A stretch of DNA of 10,120 nt from an uncultured Sphingobacteriia bacterium. GTDB taxonomy: Bacteria > Bacteroidota > Bacteroidia > Chitinophagales > Chitinophagaceae. Below are positions 1 to 6,825 of this stretch, one piece after another (within the stretch, counting starts at the first letter, position 1; each line of letters opens with the position of its first letter). Below the pieces are notes generated by a model that did not search any database, was not told where the DNA came from, and saw nothing but the letters and a program-made list of their open reading frames with translations. The position numbers were made by a program, and so were the translations under genes. The stretch covers positions 1 to 10,120 of the forward strand of contig CAMFKK010000052.1 of the NCBI GenBank assembly GCA_945957225.1, written 5' to 3'.

Positions 1-797
<797 letters not shown>

Positions 798-971
798 AAA
801 TGTTGTTTGACCTGACTTTAATCTCAAAAATAAATTCGAAAATAAAATCGATTTTAAATTCTATTTGATGCTTAAACCTTACCTGAATAATGACTTACAT
901 GTATTCAGATTTCTTCTGTTGCTTCCAAACTTTCAAAGATCTTTTAGGCCTTACTTAGCCTCCCTTTTTAT
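798..971 (-). other. 16S rRNA leader with boxA-like element
   Basis: This is the transcribed spacer between the nearer rrn promoter (predicted start about 972) and the mature 16S 5' end. Reading the minus strand, GATCTTTGAAAG (complement of 930-941), followed by TTTGGAAG, resembles the conserved TCTTTGAcA-type block in Bacteroidota rrn leaders and may serve as the boxA antitermination signal. A perfect 14-bp palindrome, TAAAATCGATTTTA, lies at 843-856, inside a very AT-rich stretch near the likely processing site. The boxA assignment and any processing role are inferences. No open reading frame is convincing here. Confidence 0.6.
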
Positions 972-978
972 CGGGTTG

Positions 979-1010
979 CAAAAGTAATAAACCTTATCAT
1001 TATCACCAAA
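979..1010 (-). promoter_or_regulatory. rrn promoter, proximal copy (Bacteroidota -33/-7 type)
   Basis: On the minus strand there is a perfect -7 box TACTTTTG (complement of 979-986, consensus TAnnTTTG) and a -33 box TTTG (complement of 1007-1010), separated by 20 bp, which suits the primary sigma factor of Bacteroidota. The predicted transcription start is about 972, giving a leader of about 175 nt before 16S. The segments 972-987 and 1004-1010 are repeated base for base in the distal promoter 118 bp upstream. There is no E. coli-like -35/-10 pair. Confidence 0.8.
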
Positions 1011-1096
1011 ATTAATTAGAATTTTATTCCTTCTTTTTTCCAGTGAATAACTGCGTGATTTTTTTAAGAACTATCCGCTTTTTTACCGGCGGGTTG

Positions 1097-1128
1097 CAAA
1101 AGTAAGACGCGAATAGTTCCCCACCAAA
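1097..1128 (-). promoter_or_regulatory. rrn promoter, distal copy (Bacteroidota -33/-7 type)
   Basis: This second promoter drives the same 16S operon. The -7 box TACTTTTG is the complement of 1097-1104 and the -33 box TTTG is the complement of 1125-1128, again 20 bp apart. The predicted start is about 1090. Its -7 region (1090-1105) is identical over 16 bases to that of the proximal promoter, and TTTGGTG at the -33 is also identical. An imperfect palindrome (1121-1138) covers the -33 box, and AT-rich sequence at 1139-1200 could act as an UP-like element. Tandem promoters are usual for rrn operons. Confidence 0.8.
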
Positions 1129-1138
1129 TATTTGGAGG
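1121..1138. repeat. Palindrome overlapping the distal rrn -33 box
   Basis: CCACCAAATATTTGGAGG is an inverted repeat with a perfect 12-bp core (CCAAATATTTGG, 1124-1135) and two further matching pairs outside a single A/A mismatch. It covers the -33 element of the distal rrn promoter. The motif AAATATTTG at 1126-1134 recurs at 1150-1158, 24 bp further upstream. It could be a regulator site or simply AT-rich sequence that happens to be symmetric. Confidence 0.5.
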
Positions 1139-1254
1139 CCTTTTGACCTAAATATTTGAAATTATTTTGAAAATTGGATGAAAAATTAATCTTAAATAGC
1201 TGAAATTCAACCAGTTAATAAGTTGCAAAATAATTTTAAAAAGGGGTGATAATA

Positions 1255-1563
1255 TTAGGCCTGTGGAGTAGGTCCGCCAAAATGCATGGGTATTTCTACC
1301 TGTTCTAGGTCTTGAATGCTACCATTGGCCTGTTCATATCGGTCAATGTTTTCCGCCAAAGCTTTCATCAACTTCTTGGCGTGCATGGGTGTAAGGATAA
1401 TCCTAGACTTGACTTTGCTTTTGGGAGTACCGGGCATTACGTTCACAAAGTCCACTACAAATTCTGCATGGCTATGGGTAATGATGGCTAGATTGGCATA
1501 AGATCCTTCTGCCATTTCTTCACTAATTTCAATGTTCAATTGTGCATTTGGTTGTTGTTCCAT
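1255..1563 (-). CDS. DUF3467 family protein
   Basis: This is a small soluble protein of 102 residues that matches, by recognition, the DUF3467 family common in Bacteroidota. Family function is not established. Typical features are an N-terminal stretch around residues 8-20 (LNIEISEEMAEGSYANLA), the core ITHSHAEFVVDFVNVMPG at about 28-45, and RIILTPMHAKKLMKAL at about 54-69. The C-terminal tail is rich in Gly and Pro. It has no signal peptide, membrane segment or catalytic motif. The ATG at 1561-1563 is the natural start because it begins the conserved part at once. A -7 box TACTTTTG (complement of 1577-1584) lies 13 bp before it, so the 5' leader would be only about 8 nt. No terminator is visible after the stop, and the next elements downstream are the rrn promoters. 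It is probably a single-gene unit. Confidence 0.85.
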   Translation of the reverse strand: MEQQPNAQLNIEISEEMAEGSYANLAIITHSHAEFVVDFVNVMPGTPKSKVKSRIILTPMHAKKLMKALAENIDRYEQANGSIQDLEQVEIPMHFGGPTPQA

Positions 1564-1576
1564 GGTGTTATTTTGA

Positions 1577-1584
1577 CAAAAGTA
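1577..1584 (-). promoter_or_regulatory. -7 box of the DUF3467 gene promoter
   Basis: TACTTTTG on the minus strand fits TAnnTTTG exactly and is the same octamer used by the two rrn promoters. The predicted start (about 1570) leaves a leader of roughly 8 nt before the DUF3467 ATG. No good -33 TTTG is found at the expected 19-21 bp, where the susD terminator hairpin sits, so the promoter may be weak or may depend on other contacts. Confidence 0.5.
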
Positions 1585-1586
1585 CC

Positions 1587-1617
1587 AAAAAAAGGGTGCC
1601 GGAAACCGGCACCCTTT
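1587..1617 (-). terminator. Rho-independent terminator of the susCD operon
   Basis: On the minus strand the RNA forms a perfect 12-bp stem, AAAGGGTGCCGG / CCGGCACCCTTT, with loop UUU, followed by a run of seven U (complement of 1587-1593, the first three of which also pair in the stem). It begins about 20 bp after the susD stop. The GC-rich hairpin plus U-tract is a classic intrinsic terminator. In the plus orientation the U-tract is only three bases, so it acts mainly on susCD transcription. Confidence 0.9.
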
Positions 1618-1638
1618 AGTATCTATTAAGCTCTTAGA

Positions 1639-3162
1639 TTAATCAACATCCCAGAACAAACGACTGCTAAATACATTGATACCAGTTGGTACGTTTGCAT
1701 TTGAACCAGACTCGGTAGCTGGATAGAAGAAACGCAATGGTCTGTCTGCAGTGGTTACACCTGGAGACTGAGGGGTTACAGGCAGGTTAGACTTTCTGTA
1801 TTCAGTCCAAGCTTCTAAACCACTAAAGTTTGCCAAAGCCAACCATTTCTGAATAGCAATTGCTTTTAACTTATCGGTGGAAGCAGCCCAATCAGCATCT
1901 ACTTTACCGCTTGTCAACAATGCAGTGGCTTGAGTTGCAGCATTAGCTACTCCCAAAGTGCGGAAAGATTGTCTTACCCCTTCTTCATAATAAGACTGAG
2001 CGGTTCCAGGAAGCGTAACACCGCTAAAACGTTGTTTGGCTTCTGCCAAAGCAAACTGAATTTCAGCAGCAGTCATCATAATTACTGGACGATTGTATTG
2101 ACCTTTAACAAACAAGCTTGGCCCAATATAAGAGGAAGCAGGTGCAGTATAACCAGAAGCTACCGCAAAAGGTACACCAACATAGTTACTTACCAATTCA
2201 GGTTGAGCACTTACGCCAGGATTACCAGTATTCTCTCCACCCTTAGCATAAGCAATACGCTTTAAACGGAAAGTATCATTGCTAGCGTTTAGTACATCAA
2301 ATAAAAACTTAGTTGGTCTTGGATAACGGCCTAATGCACGTACAGCACCATTGGCATCATAACCCCAACGATCATAGATAGGGTTCAATTTACCAGCAGT
2401 TGCAATAAAGAAGGATGCACCACCAACACCAACGTCTTCACCAGTAAGGAATCCAGAACCTTCAGTAACAATTTTATTGATTTCTGTAGTGATATAGGCT
2501 TCTCTTCCAGCAACACGAGACTGGTGCATCAAAATGCGCAATTTCAATGAATTGGCAAATTTGATCCATTTGGTAGTATTACCTGCAAACATAATGTCAG
2601 CACCGGCAAAAGCACTAGCAAAAGGATTGGCTTTTAATTCTACTATTGCTGCATCTAGTGAAGTAATCAAAGACTCATAAATAGCCTTATGGTCATCAAA
2701 TTTAGGAGCCAATACTTCTACTCCTTTTAAAGATTCAGTGTAAGGAAGATTACCATACATATCAGACAAAGCCTGGAATACATATGCTTTCATAACCCTT
2801 GCTGGACCTTTAAAGTATTTTTGATTGGTTGCATCTGCATTTTTCAAAACATACTCATAGTCATACAAGTTGTCAAATAAACCATCCCAATAGTTAAAAT
2901 CTCCATTGGTAAACTGGTAGTTAAAAGTGGTTGTACTCAAGATATAGGAACTTGATTGAGTCCATTGACCGGACCAATAAGAACCTATTTCATTGGGGCT
3001 TACCATATTGGAAGCCGTTGTATTTAGTGCATTGGTCAATACAAATGACGGTGTTGCACTTGGAAGGCTATTTGGGTTGGTGTTAATGTCCAGATAAGAT
3101 TTTTTACATCCCATGGTCATCAGCGCCACAAAAGCCAAAGCGTATAATGATTTAAATTTCAT
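1639..3162 (-). CDS. SusD/RagB-family outer-membrane lipoprotein (nutrient binding)
   Basis: This is the surface-exposed substrate-binding partner of the SusC-type transporter encoded just upstream. From the ATG at 3162 the protein has 507 residues. The N-terminus (MKFKSLYALAFVALMTMGCKK) is a lipoprotein signal peptide with lipobox MTMGC, Cys at about residue 19. The mature protein starts KKSYLDINTNPNSLPSATPS, typical of the SusD-like_2 branch, followed by a largely helical body. Examples are FNYWDGLFDNLYDYEYVLKN near residue 90 and RVMKAYVFQALSDMYGNLPY near 123, which resemble the TPR-like helices of the family. Length is normal. An in-frame TTG two codons upstream (3166-3168) is possible, but ATG is preferred because it starts the signal peptide directly. 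The gene follows susC by 29 bp, so the two are co-transcribed, and ends at a strong terminator. The ligand cannot be predicted. Confidence 0.93.
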   Translation of the reverse strand: MKFKSLYALAFVALMTMGCKKSYLDINTNPNSLPSATPSFVLTNALNTTASNMVSPNEIGSYWSGQWTQSSSYILSTTTFNYQFTNGDFNYWDGLFDNLYDYEYVLKNADATNQKYFKGPARVMKAYVFQALSDMYGNLPYTESLKGVEVLAPKFDDHKAIYESLITSLDAAIVELKANPFASAFAGADIMFAGNTTKWIKFANSLKLRILMHQSRVAGREAYITTEINKIVTEGSGFLTGEDVGVGGASFFIATAGKLNPIYDRWGYDANGAVRALGRYPRPTKFLFDVLNASNDTFRLKRIAYAKGGENTGNPGVSAQPELVSNYVGVPFAVASGYTAPASSYIGPSLFVKGQYNRPVIMMTAAEIQFALAEAKQRFSGVTLPGTAQSYYEEGVRQSFRTLGVANAATQATALLTSGKVDADWAASTDKLKAIAIQKWLALANFSGLEAWTEYRKSNLPVTPQSPGVTTADRPLRFFYPATESGSNANVPTGINVFSSRLFWDVD

Positions 3163-3191
3163 GTTCAAAAATTTTTAAAATTATAATGATC

Positions 3192-6100
3192 TTAGAATGT
3201 CAGGTTAACGTTGATACCATATTGTCTAACTGGGGGTGTTTGACCAGTAGTATTGATACCTTGGCCATTACCAGTTGTAAAACTGAACTCTGGATCAGTA
3301 TAAAAATTGGCTTTGTCAATTATGGTAAACAAGTTTCTTCCGTAAATAGATACACTAGCACCAGAGAAAATCTTTGTTTTTCCAACCAAGCTAGCTGGAA
3401 CATTCCAAGCCAAGTTAATATCACGCAATTTGATAAACCAAGCATCATTTACAAAGTTCTCAGAAATCAAACGGTAGTTATCCACCCACAAAGCGTATTC
3501 AGCTTCACGCACGTTTACATTATTGTCAGTGATTTTACCAGTACCATCTAAGTAAGCTGAATTAGGAAACACGTGAGGCACCCTGTTTTCAGTCCATTTT
3601 CCAGAACCAGTAAAGGTCATTTGACGACCTAAGTCAGAGAACATTTGGTTGCCACCACGATATTCAAAGTTAAAGGCAAAGCTAAAGTCTTTGTAAGTAA
3701 ACCTAGAACCAAGACCTACCATATGACGTGGTAAAGTACCACCACGATTTGTTAATGCTGCATCACGCAAAGGATAACCGGTAGTGCTATTTACTAACCT
3801 ACGACCAGAACCGTCAGCGGCATATACATATCCATCAGATTTCAACATTGGGAAACGTTGGTCTTTGATGATATTGGTATTGGCATAAGAGAATCCACTT
3901 AATAAGAACTGATTTACACCTGGATATAAGTCTACAACTTTGTTGTCATTATAGGTATAACGCAAGCTCGCATCCCATTTCAAGGCACTCTTTCTTAAGA
4001 TCTGTACTTTTAAGTCTGCTTCATAACCCCAGTTCTTAGATTCACCCACGTTGATCAACAGGTTAGAGAAACCAGTTGTGTTAGGAACCTTAACAGTGAT
4101 TACCTGACCTTTTGAAGTTTGGGTATAGGCAGTAACGTCTAAGTTTACGCGGTTGTTGAACAATTGGAACTCACCACCTACTTCATAAGAAGTAACAAAC
4201 TCTGGTGTAAGGTTGGCATCAGGCAAAGTATTACCTACAGTCAAACCAACAATATTACCATAAGGGAATCCACCACCATTAGGATAAGTCAAATCCAAAC
4301 CATATAAAGGCAGGTTATCATTACCATTTTTGTTGGCGTTGATACGCAACTTAGCATAGTTCAAAGTATTGCTCTTCAAAGAAGGAATGGCGTCTGTTGC
4401 AATAAAAGACAAGGCCAAACCATAGTAAGGATAAGACCAAGTATTAGTAGGTCTATCAGGTTTGTAGAACCTTGAAGTTGCGTCATAACGGAAAGTACCA
4501 TTCAAGATCAACCAGTCTTTGTAACCGGTAGACAAATCCGCATAGTAACCATATTTACGCTCTAAGGTATTTGACTCACCACCTGTTAATTCACCCTGTC
4601 TGTTAGATACATTGTACACATCTGGTACAACTACTGAGGTAGAACCTATAGTGATAGACTTGGTTTTACGCTGATACAAACTAAATCCAAGGATTAATTT
4701 GTTAGAGAACTGACCAATGTCTTTTTTGAATTGCAATTGGAACTCATTGTTCAATACGTTCTCTGTGTTAGAATAATCAGTTACACCACCCAAGATATCA
4801 GAACCAGCACGGTTGATACCATTGTAGTCATTTGCCCAATCCCAAGGAGCTGGTACAAAAGCTTTGGTTTTTGCCCAGTCAGAATACAAGAATTTACCTG
4901 TAGTATTCTTACCAGTTCTAACGTTGTTCATCACACCCAAACGGTTGTAAATGGTCAAGAAGTTAGCTGCTTTATAAGTGATGTCAAAATTACCTTGGAT
5001 ATTGGCGTCTAAATATTTTTGACGGTTATTATCCTTATTAAAGTTAGGAGCTTGAATATAGTCATTGTAATATCCATTAGGGTTAGCAAATGGATTGGTT
5101 TGCCAATCACGCAATTCGTTTACAGGAATATTAGCGGCAGTATTAATCAAATCACTGTAGAAATCTGCAGAGGTTCTATCATAACCAGCTTGTGTATAAG
5201 AAGCATTAAAACCTACTAATAATTTGCCATACTCTTTGGTAGCAGACAAACGTACACCAGTACGATCACTCTTATCCAAAGGCACAATACCATTGATGCG
5301 GTTGTTCTCAACACTCATATAAAAAGTGCTGGTTTCATCACCACCTTGGAAACTAACTTGGTTATTGGTTGAAACACCAATATCATAGGCCTTTCTTCTA
5401 GCATTAGCAATCGGAGAATAAGGGATGATCCATTTTGAACCATCTTCCAATACCCTTCCTTGAATTCTTTGAGAACCATCAAAAGGATCACCATATTGTT
5501 GGTTTTCAAAAGGGCGCCAGTTTTCTTTCATACGTTCTAAGTAATCAGTTTTATAACCTGCGCTACCAAAAGATGCGGCATAGTGTGAACCACTACCATA
5601 TTTATCTTGGAACTGGGGCAAGAAACTAATTTGGTCAAAGTTGGTTGAATTGCTATAAGATACTTTCAACTTTCCTTTTTGACCTTTTTTAGTGGTGATA
5701 ACTATGGCACCATTGATCCCTGCAGAACCATACAAGGTTGCAGCTTGTCCACCCTTTAAGATAGAAACGTTTTCAATATCATTTGGGTTAATCAAAGCCA
5801 AAACAGTAGAAGTGGTTTGCATACCATCTAATACTACCAATGCTTCGTTATTACCAGTTAAAGAACGGTAACCACGCAATACAATTTTAACGGCTGGGTC
5901 AACACTGTTATTTACGTTATAAATAGCCAAACCAGAAACTTTACCAGAAAGTGCCTGAGCCAATTGTGGAGACTTACCTACGGTTATTTCTTCATTAGAA
6001 ACCTTGGCATAAGAATAACCAATTTCTCTTTGTTTCTTACGGATACCTTGGGCGGTAACCACTACATTCTCAAGTTCATCTACTTTTTTCTGAAGAGAAA

Positions 6101-6368
6101 TTGAAGCATTTTTAGATACTTTAGATTCAGTATCGGTGTAACCGGTAGCGCTAAAAATCAAAACTGCATTATCAGCAGCATTAATTTTGTACACACCCTT
6201 TTCGTCAGCAACGGCCACTTGGGTGCCGCCTTTAACTTTTACGGTTGCATAAGGGATTGGATTACCCTTGTCATCTTTCACTGTTCCCGTGTGGGGGGAG
6301 ACCTGGGCAACTGCTACCATGCTAAAGCATAGCATCGCTACCAGGAACGATTGAAGCGTTTTTCTCAT
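3192..6368 (-). CDS. SusC/RagA-family TonB-linked outer-membrane transporter
   Basis: This is a TonB-dependent outer-membrane barrel that takes up a nutrient bound by its SusD partner, using energy passed from TonB-ExbBD. It has 1058 residues, normal for the family. Residues 1-21 form a signal peptide with likely cleavage at AVA|Q. Residues about 27-105 are a carboxypeptidase-regulatory-like domain (GTVKDDKGNPIPYATVKVKG). The TonB-box/linker ENVVVTAQGIRKKQREIGYS follows at about 100-120. The plug (about 120-230) carries the SusC hallmarks VLRGYRSLTGNNEALVVLDG and LYGSAGINGAIVITTKKG. The remainder is the beta-barrel, ending in an aromatic residue (INVNLTF). There is no N-terminal STN domain, so direct signalling to a FecR-type anti-sigma factor is not expected, and no sigma/anti-sigma genes lie beside it. 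ATG at 6366-6368 opens the signal peptide directly. No regulator, glycosidase, peptidase or sulfatase is adjacent, so the substrate remains unknown. Confidence 0.96.
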   Translation of the reverse strand: MRKTLQSFLVAMLCFSMVAVAQVSPHTGTVKDDKGNPIPYATVKVKGGTQVAVADEKGVYKINAADNAVLIFSATGYTDTESKVSKNASISLQKKVDELENVVVTAQGIRKKQREIGYSYAKVSNEEITVGKSPQLAQALSGKVSGLAIYNVNNSVDPAVKIVLRGYRSLTGNNEALVVLDGMQTTSTVLALINPNDIENVSILKGGQAATLYGSAGINGAIVITTKKGQKGKLKVSYSNSTNFDQISFLPQFQDKYGSGSHYAASFGSAGYKTDYLERMKENWRPFENQQYGDPFDGSQRIQGRVLEDGSKWIIPYSPIANARRKAYDIGVSTNNQVSFQGGDETSTFYMSVENNRINGIVPLDKSDRTGVRLSATKEYGKLLVGFNASYTQAGYDRTSADFYSDLINTAANIPVNELRDWQTNPFANPNGYYNDYIQAPNFNKDNNRQKYLDANIQGNFDITYKAANFLTIYNRLGVMNNVRTGKNTTGKFLYSDWAKTKAFVPAPWDWANDYNGINRAGSDILGGVTDYSNTENVLNNEFQLQFKKDIGQFSNKLILGFSLYQRKTKSITIGSTSVVVPDVYNVSNRQGELTGGESNTLERKYGYYADLSTGYKDWLILNGTFRYDATSRFYKPDRPTNTWSYPYYGLALSFIATDAIPSLKSNTLNYAKLRINANKNGNDNLPLYGLDLTYPNGGGFPYGNIVGLTVGNTLPDANLTPEFVTSYEVGGEFQLFNNRVNLDVTAYTQTSKGQVITVKVPNTTGFSNLLINVGESKNWGYEADLKVQILRKSALKWDASLRYTYNDNKVVDLYPGVNQFLLSGFSYANTNIIKDQRFPMLKSDGYVYAADGSGRRLVNSTTGYPLRDAALTNRGGTLPRHMVGLGSRFTYKDFSFAFNFEYRGGNQMFSDLGRQMTFTGSGKWTENRVPHVFPNSAYLDGTGKITDNNVNVREAEYALWVDNYRLISENFVNDAWFIKLRDINLAWNVPASLVGKTKIFSGASVSIYGRNLFTIIDKANFYTDPEFSFTTGNGQGINTTGQTPPVRQYGINVNLTF

Positions 6369-6503
6369 TTAGTTTAGTTTTAAAGTGCCCTGCAATATAA
6401 AAAATTAACTGAAAAATGTTAAAGAATAGCCAACAAACTTTTAACTAAACTTAATAAAAAGGGGCTCAAAAAAGCAAATTATGCTACATTTAAATTAATA
6501 ACA

Positions 6504-6522
6504 AACTGATTAACAATCAGTT
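6504..6522. repeat. Perfect inverted repeat upstream of susC
   Basis: AACTGATT-AAC-AATCAGTT is an 8-bp perfect inverted repeat with a 3-bp spacer. It lies about 140 bp upstream of the susC start and 305 bp from folD. Size and symmetry fit an operator for a dimeric regulator, but there is no adjacent regulator gene. It lacks a U-tract and GC content for a terminator. Function is unknown. Confidence 0.5.
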
Positions 6523-6550
6523 GATAAATTTAAAAATTCAACAGTCTTTT

Positions 6551-6580
6551 TTATTAAAATTTGTTAAAATTGTTAACACC
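6551..6580. repeat. Short direct repeats with about 10-bp period
   Basis: Three consecutive 10-mers, TTATTAAAAT, TTGTTAAAAT and TGTTAACACC, share a GTTAAAA-like core spaced by nine to ten bases, about one helical turn. A related GGTTAAAAACACC follows at 6584-6596. Such phasing may reflect bent DNA or repeated protein contacts on one face of the helix. In sequence this AT-rich it may also be chance. Confidence 0.35.
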
Positions 6581-6813
6581 CTAGGTTAAAAACACCAAAA
6601 TTACTCAAAATCACATTATAAATAATAAGCATATTAATTTTATTACACTAATTTTATAGACTAAATTTTAACCCCCCCTAAAATTAGATCATAGTGCTCA
6701 TTTAAACCAATTATCCGTTTCAATTGTCACAAACAAAACAGTAGTAAAATTCAGCCAATCCATTGCATTAAAAGTCTCAAAAACTAAAAAACCAAAAATT
6801 GGGGGCTTTCAGA

Positions 6814-6821
6814 TATTTTTG
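6814..6821 (+). promoter_or_regulatory. -7 box immediately before folD
   Basis: TATTTTTG matches TAnnTTTG exactly and is followed by CAGC and then the folD ATG at 6826. Transcription would begin at or within a base or two of the start codon, implying a leaderless or nearly leaderless message. No TTG is found at the expected -33 spacing, so support rests on this octamer alone. The TTTGCA extension is shared with both rrn promoters. Confidence 0.5.
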
Positions 6822-6825
6822 CAGC

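Larger units (their letters stand above)
6369..6825. other. Divergent intergenic region between susC and folD
   Basis: This stretch of about 460 bp is very AT-rich and holds no convincing gene. It must contain the promoters for susC (leftward) and folD (rightward). For susC, the minus strand has a poor -7 candidate TATATTG (complement of 6393-6399), 25 bp before the ATG, and a better octamer TAATTTTG (complement of 6596-6603), which would give a leader of about 220 nt. Neither has a clear -33 box. It also contains an 8-bp inverted repeat (6504-6522) and a block of roughly 10-bp direct repeats (6551-6580), listed separately. A run of seven C occurs at 6672-6678. Confidence 0.6.

Noticed and set aside
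1226..1233. CAAAATAA, resembling a third minus-strand -7 box before the 16S operon
   Set aside because: It breaks the essential TA at the start of TAnnTTTG, and no -33 TTTG lies at the proper distance, which would fall inside the DUF3467 gene.
1930..2265. Plus-strand open frame opposite susD
   Set aside because: It is antisense to a well-conserved gene, has no recognisable family or start signal, and is best explained as a by-product of the real gene's codon use. The same applies to the plus-strand frames at 3186-3551, 4731-5012, 5019-5219 and 5435-5629 opposite susC, and to the minus-strand frames at 6966-7208 and 7998-8249 opposite folD and queE.
3163..3168. TTG start two codons before the susD ATG
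   Set aside because: It adds only two residues, while the ATG at 3160-3162 gives a normal lipoprotein signal peptide.
6799..6825. Longer folD start at TTG 6799
   Set aside because: The extra nine residues are not conserved, the region contains the perfect -7 box, and MLVLDGK is the usual FolD N-terminus.
6369..6825. Possible small RNA or CRISPR-like array in the repeat-rich intergenic region
   Set aside because: The repeats are short and AT-rich, lack regular spacers, and there is no terminator or cas gene, so neither call is supportable.
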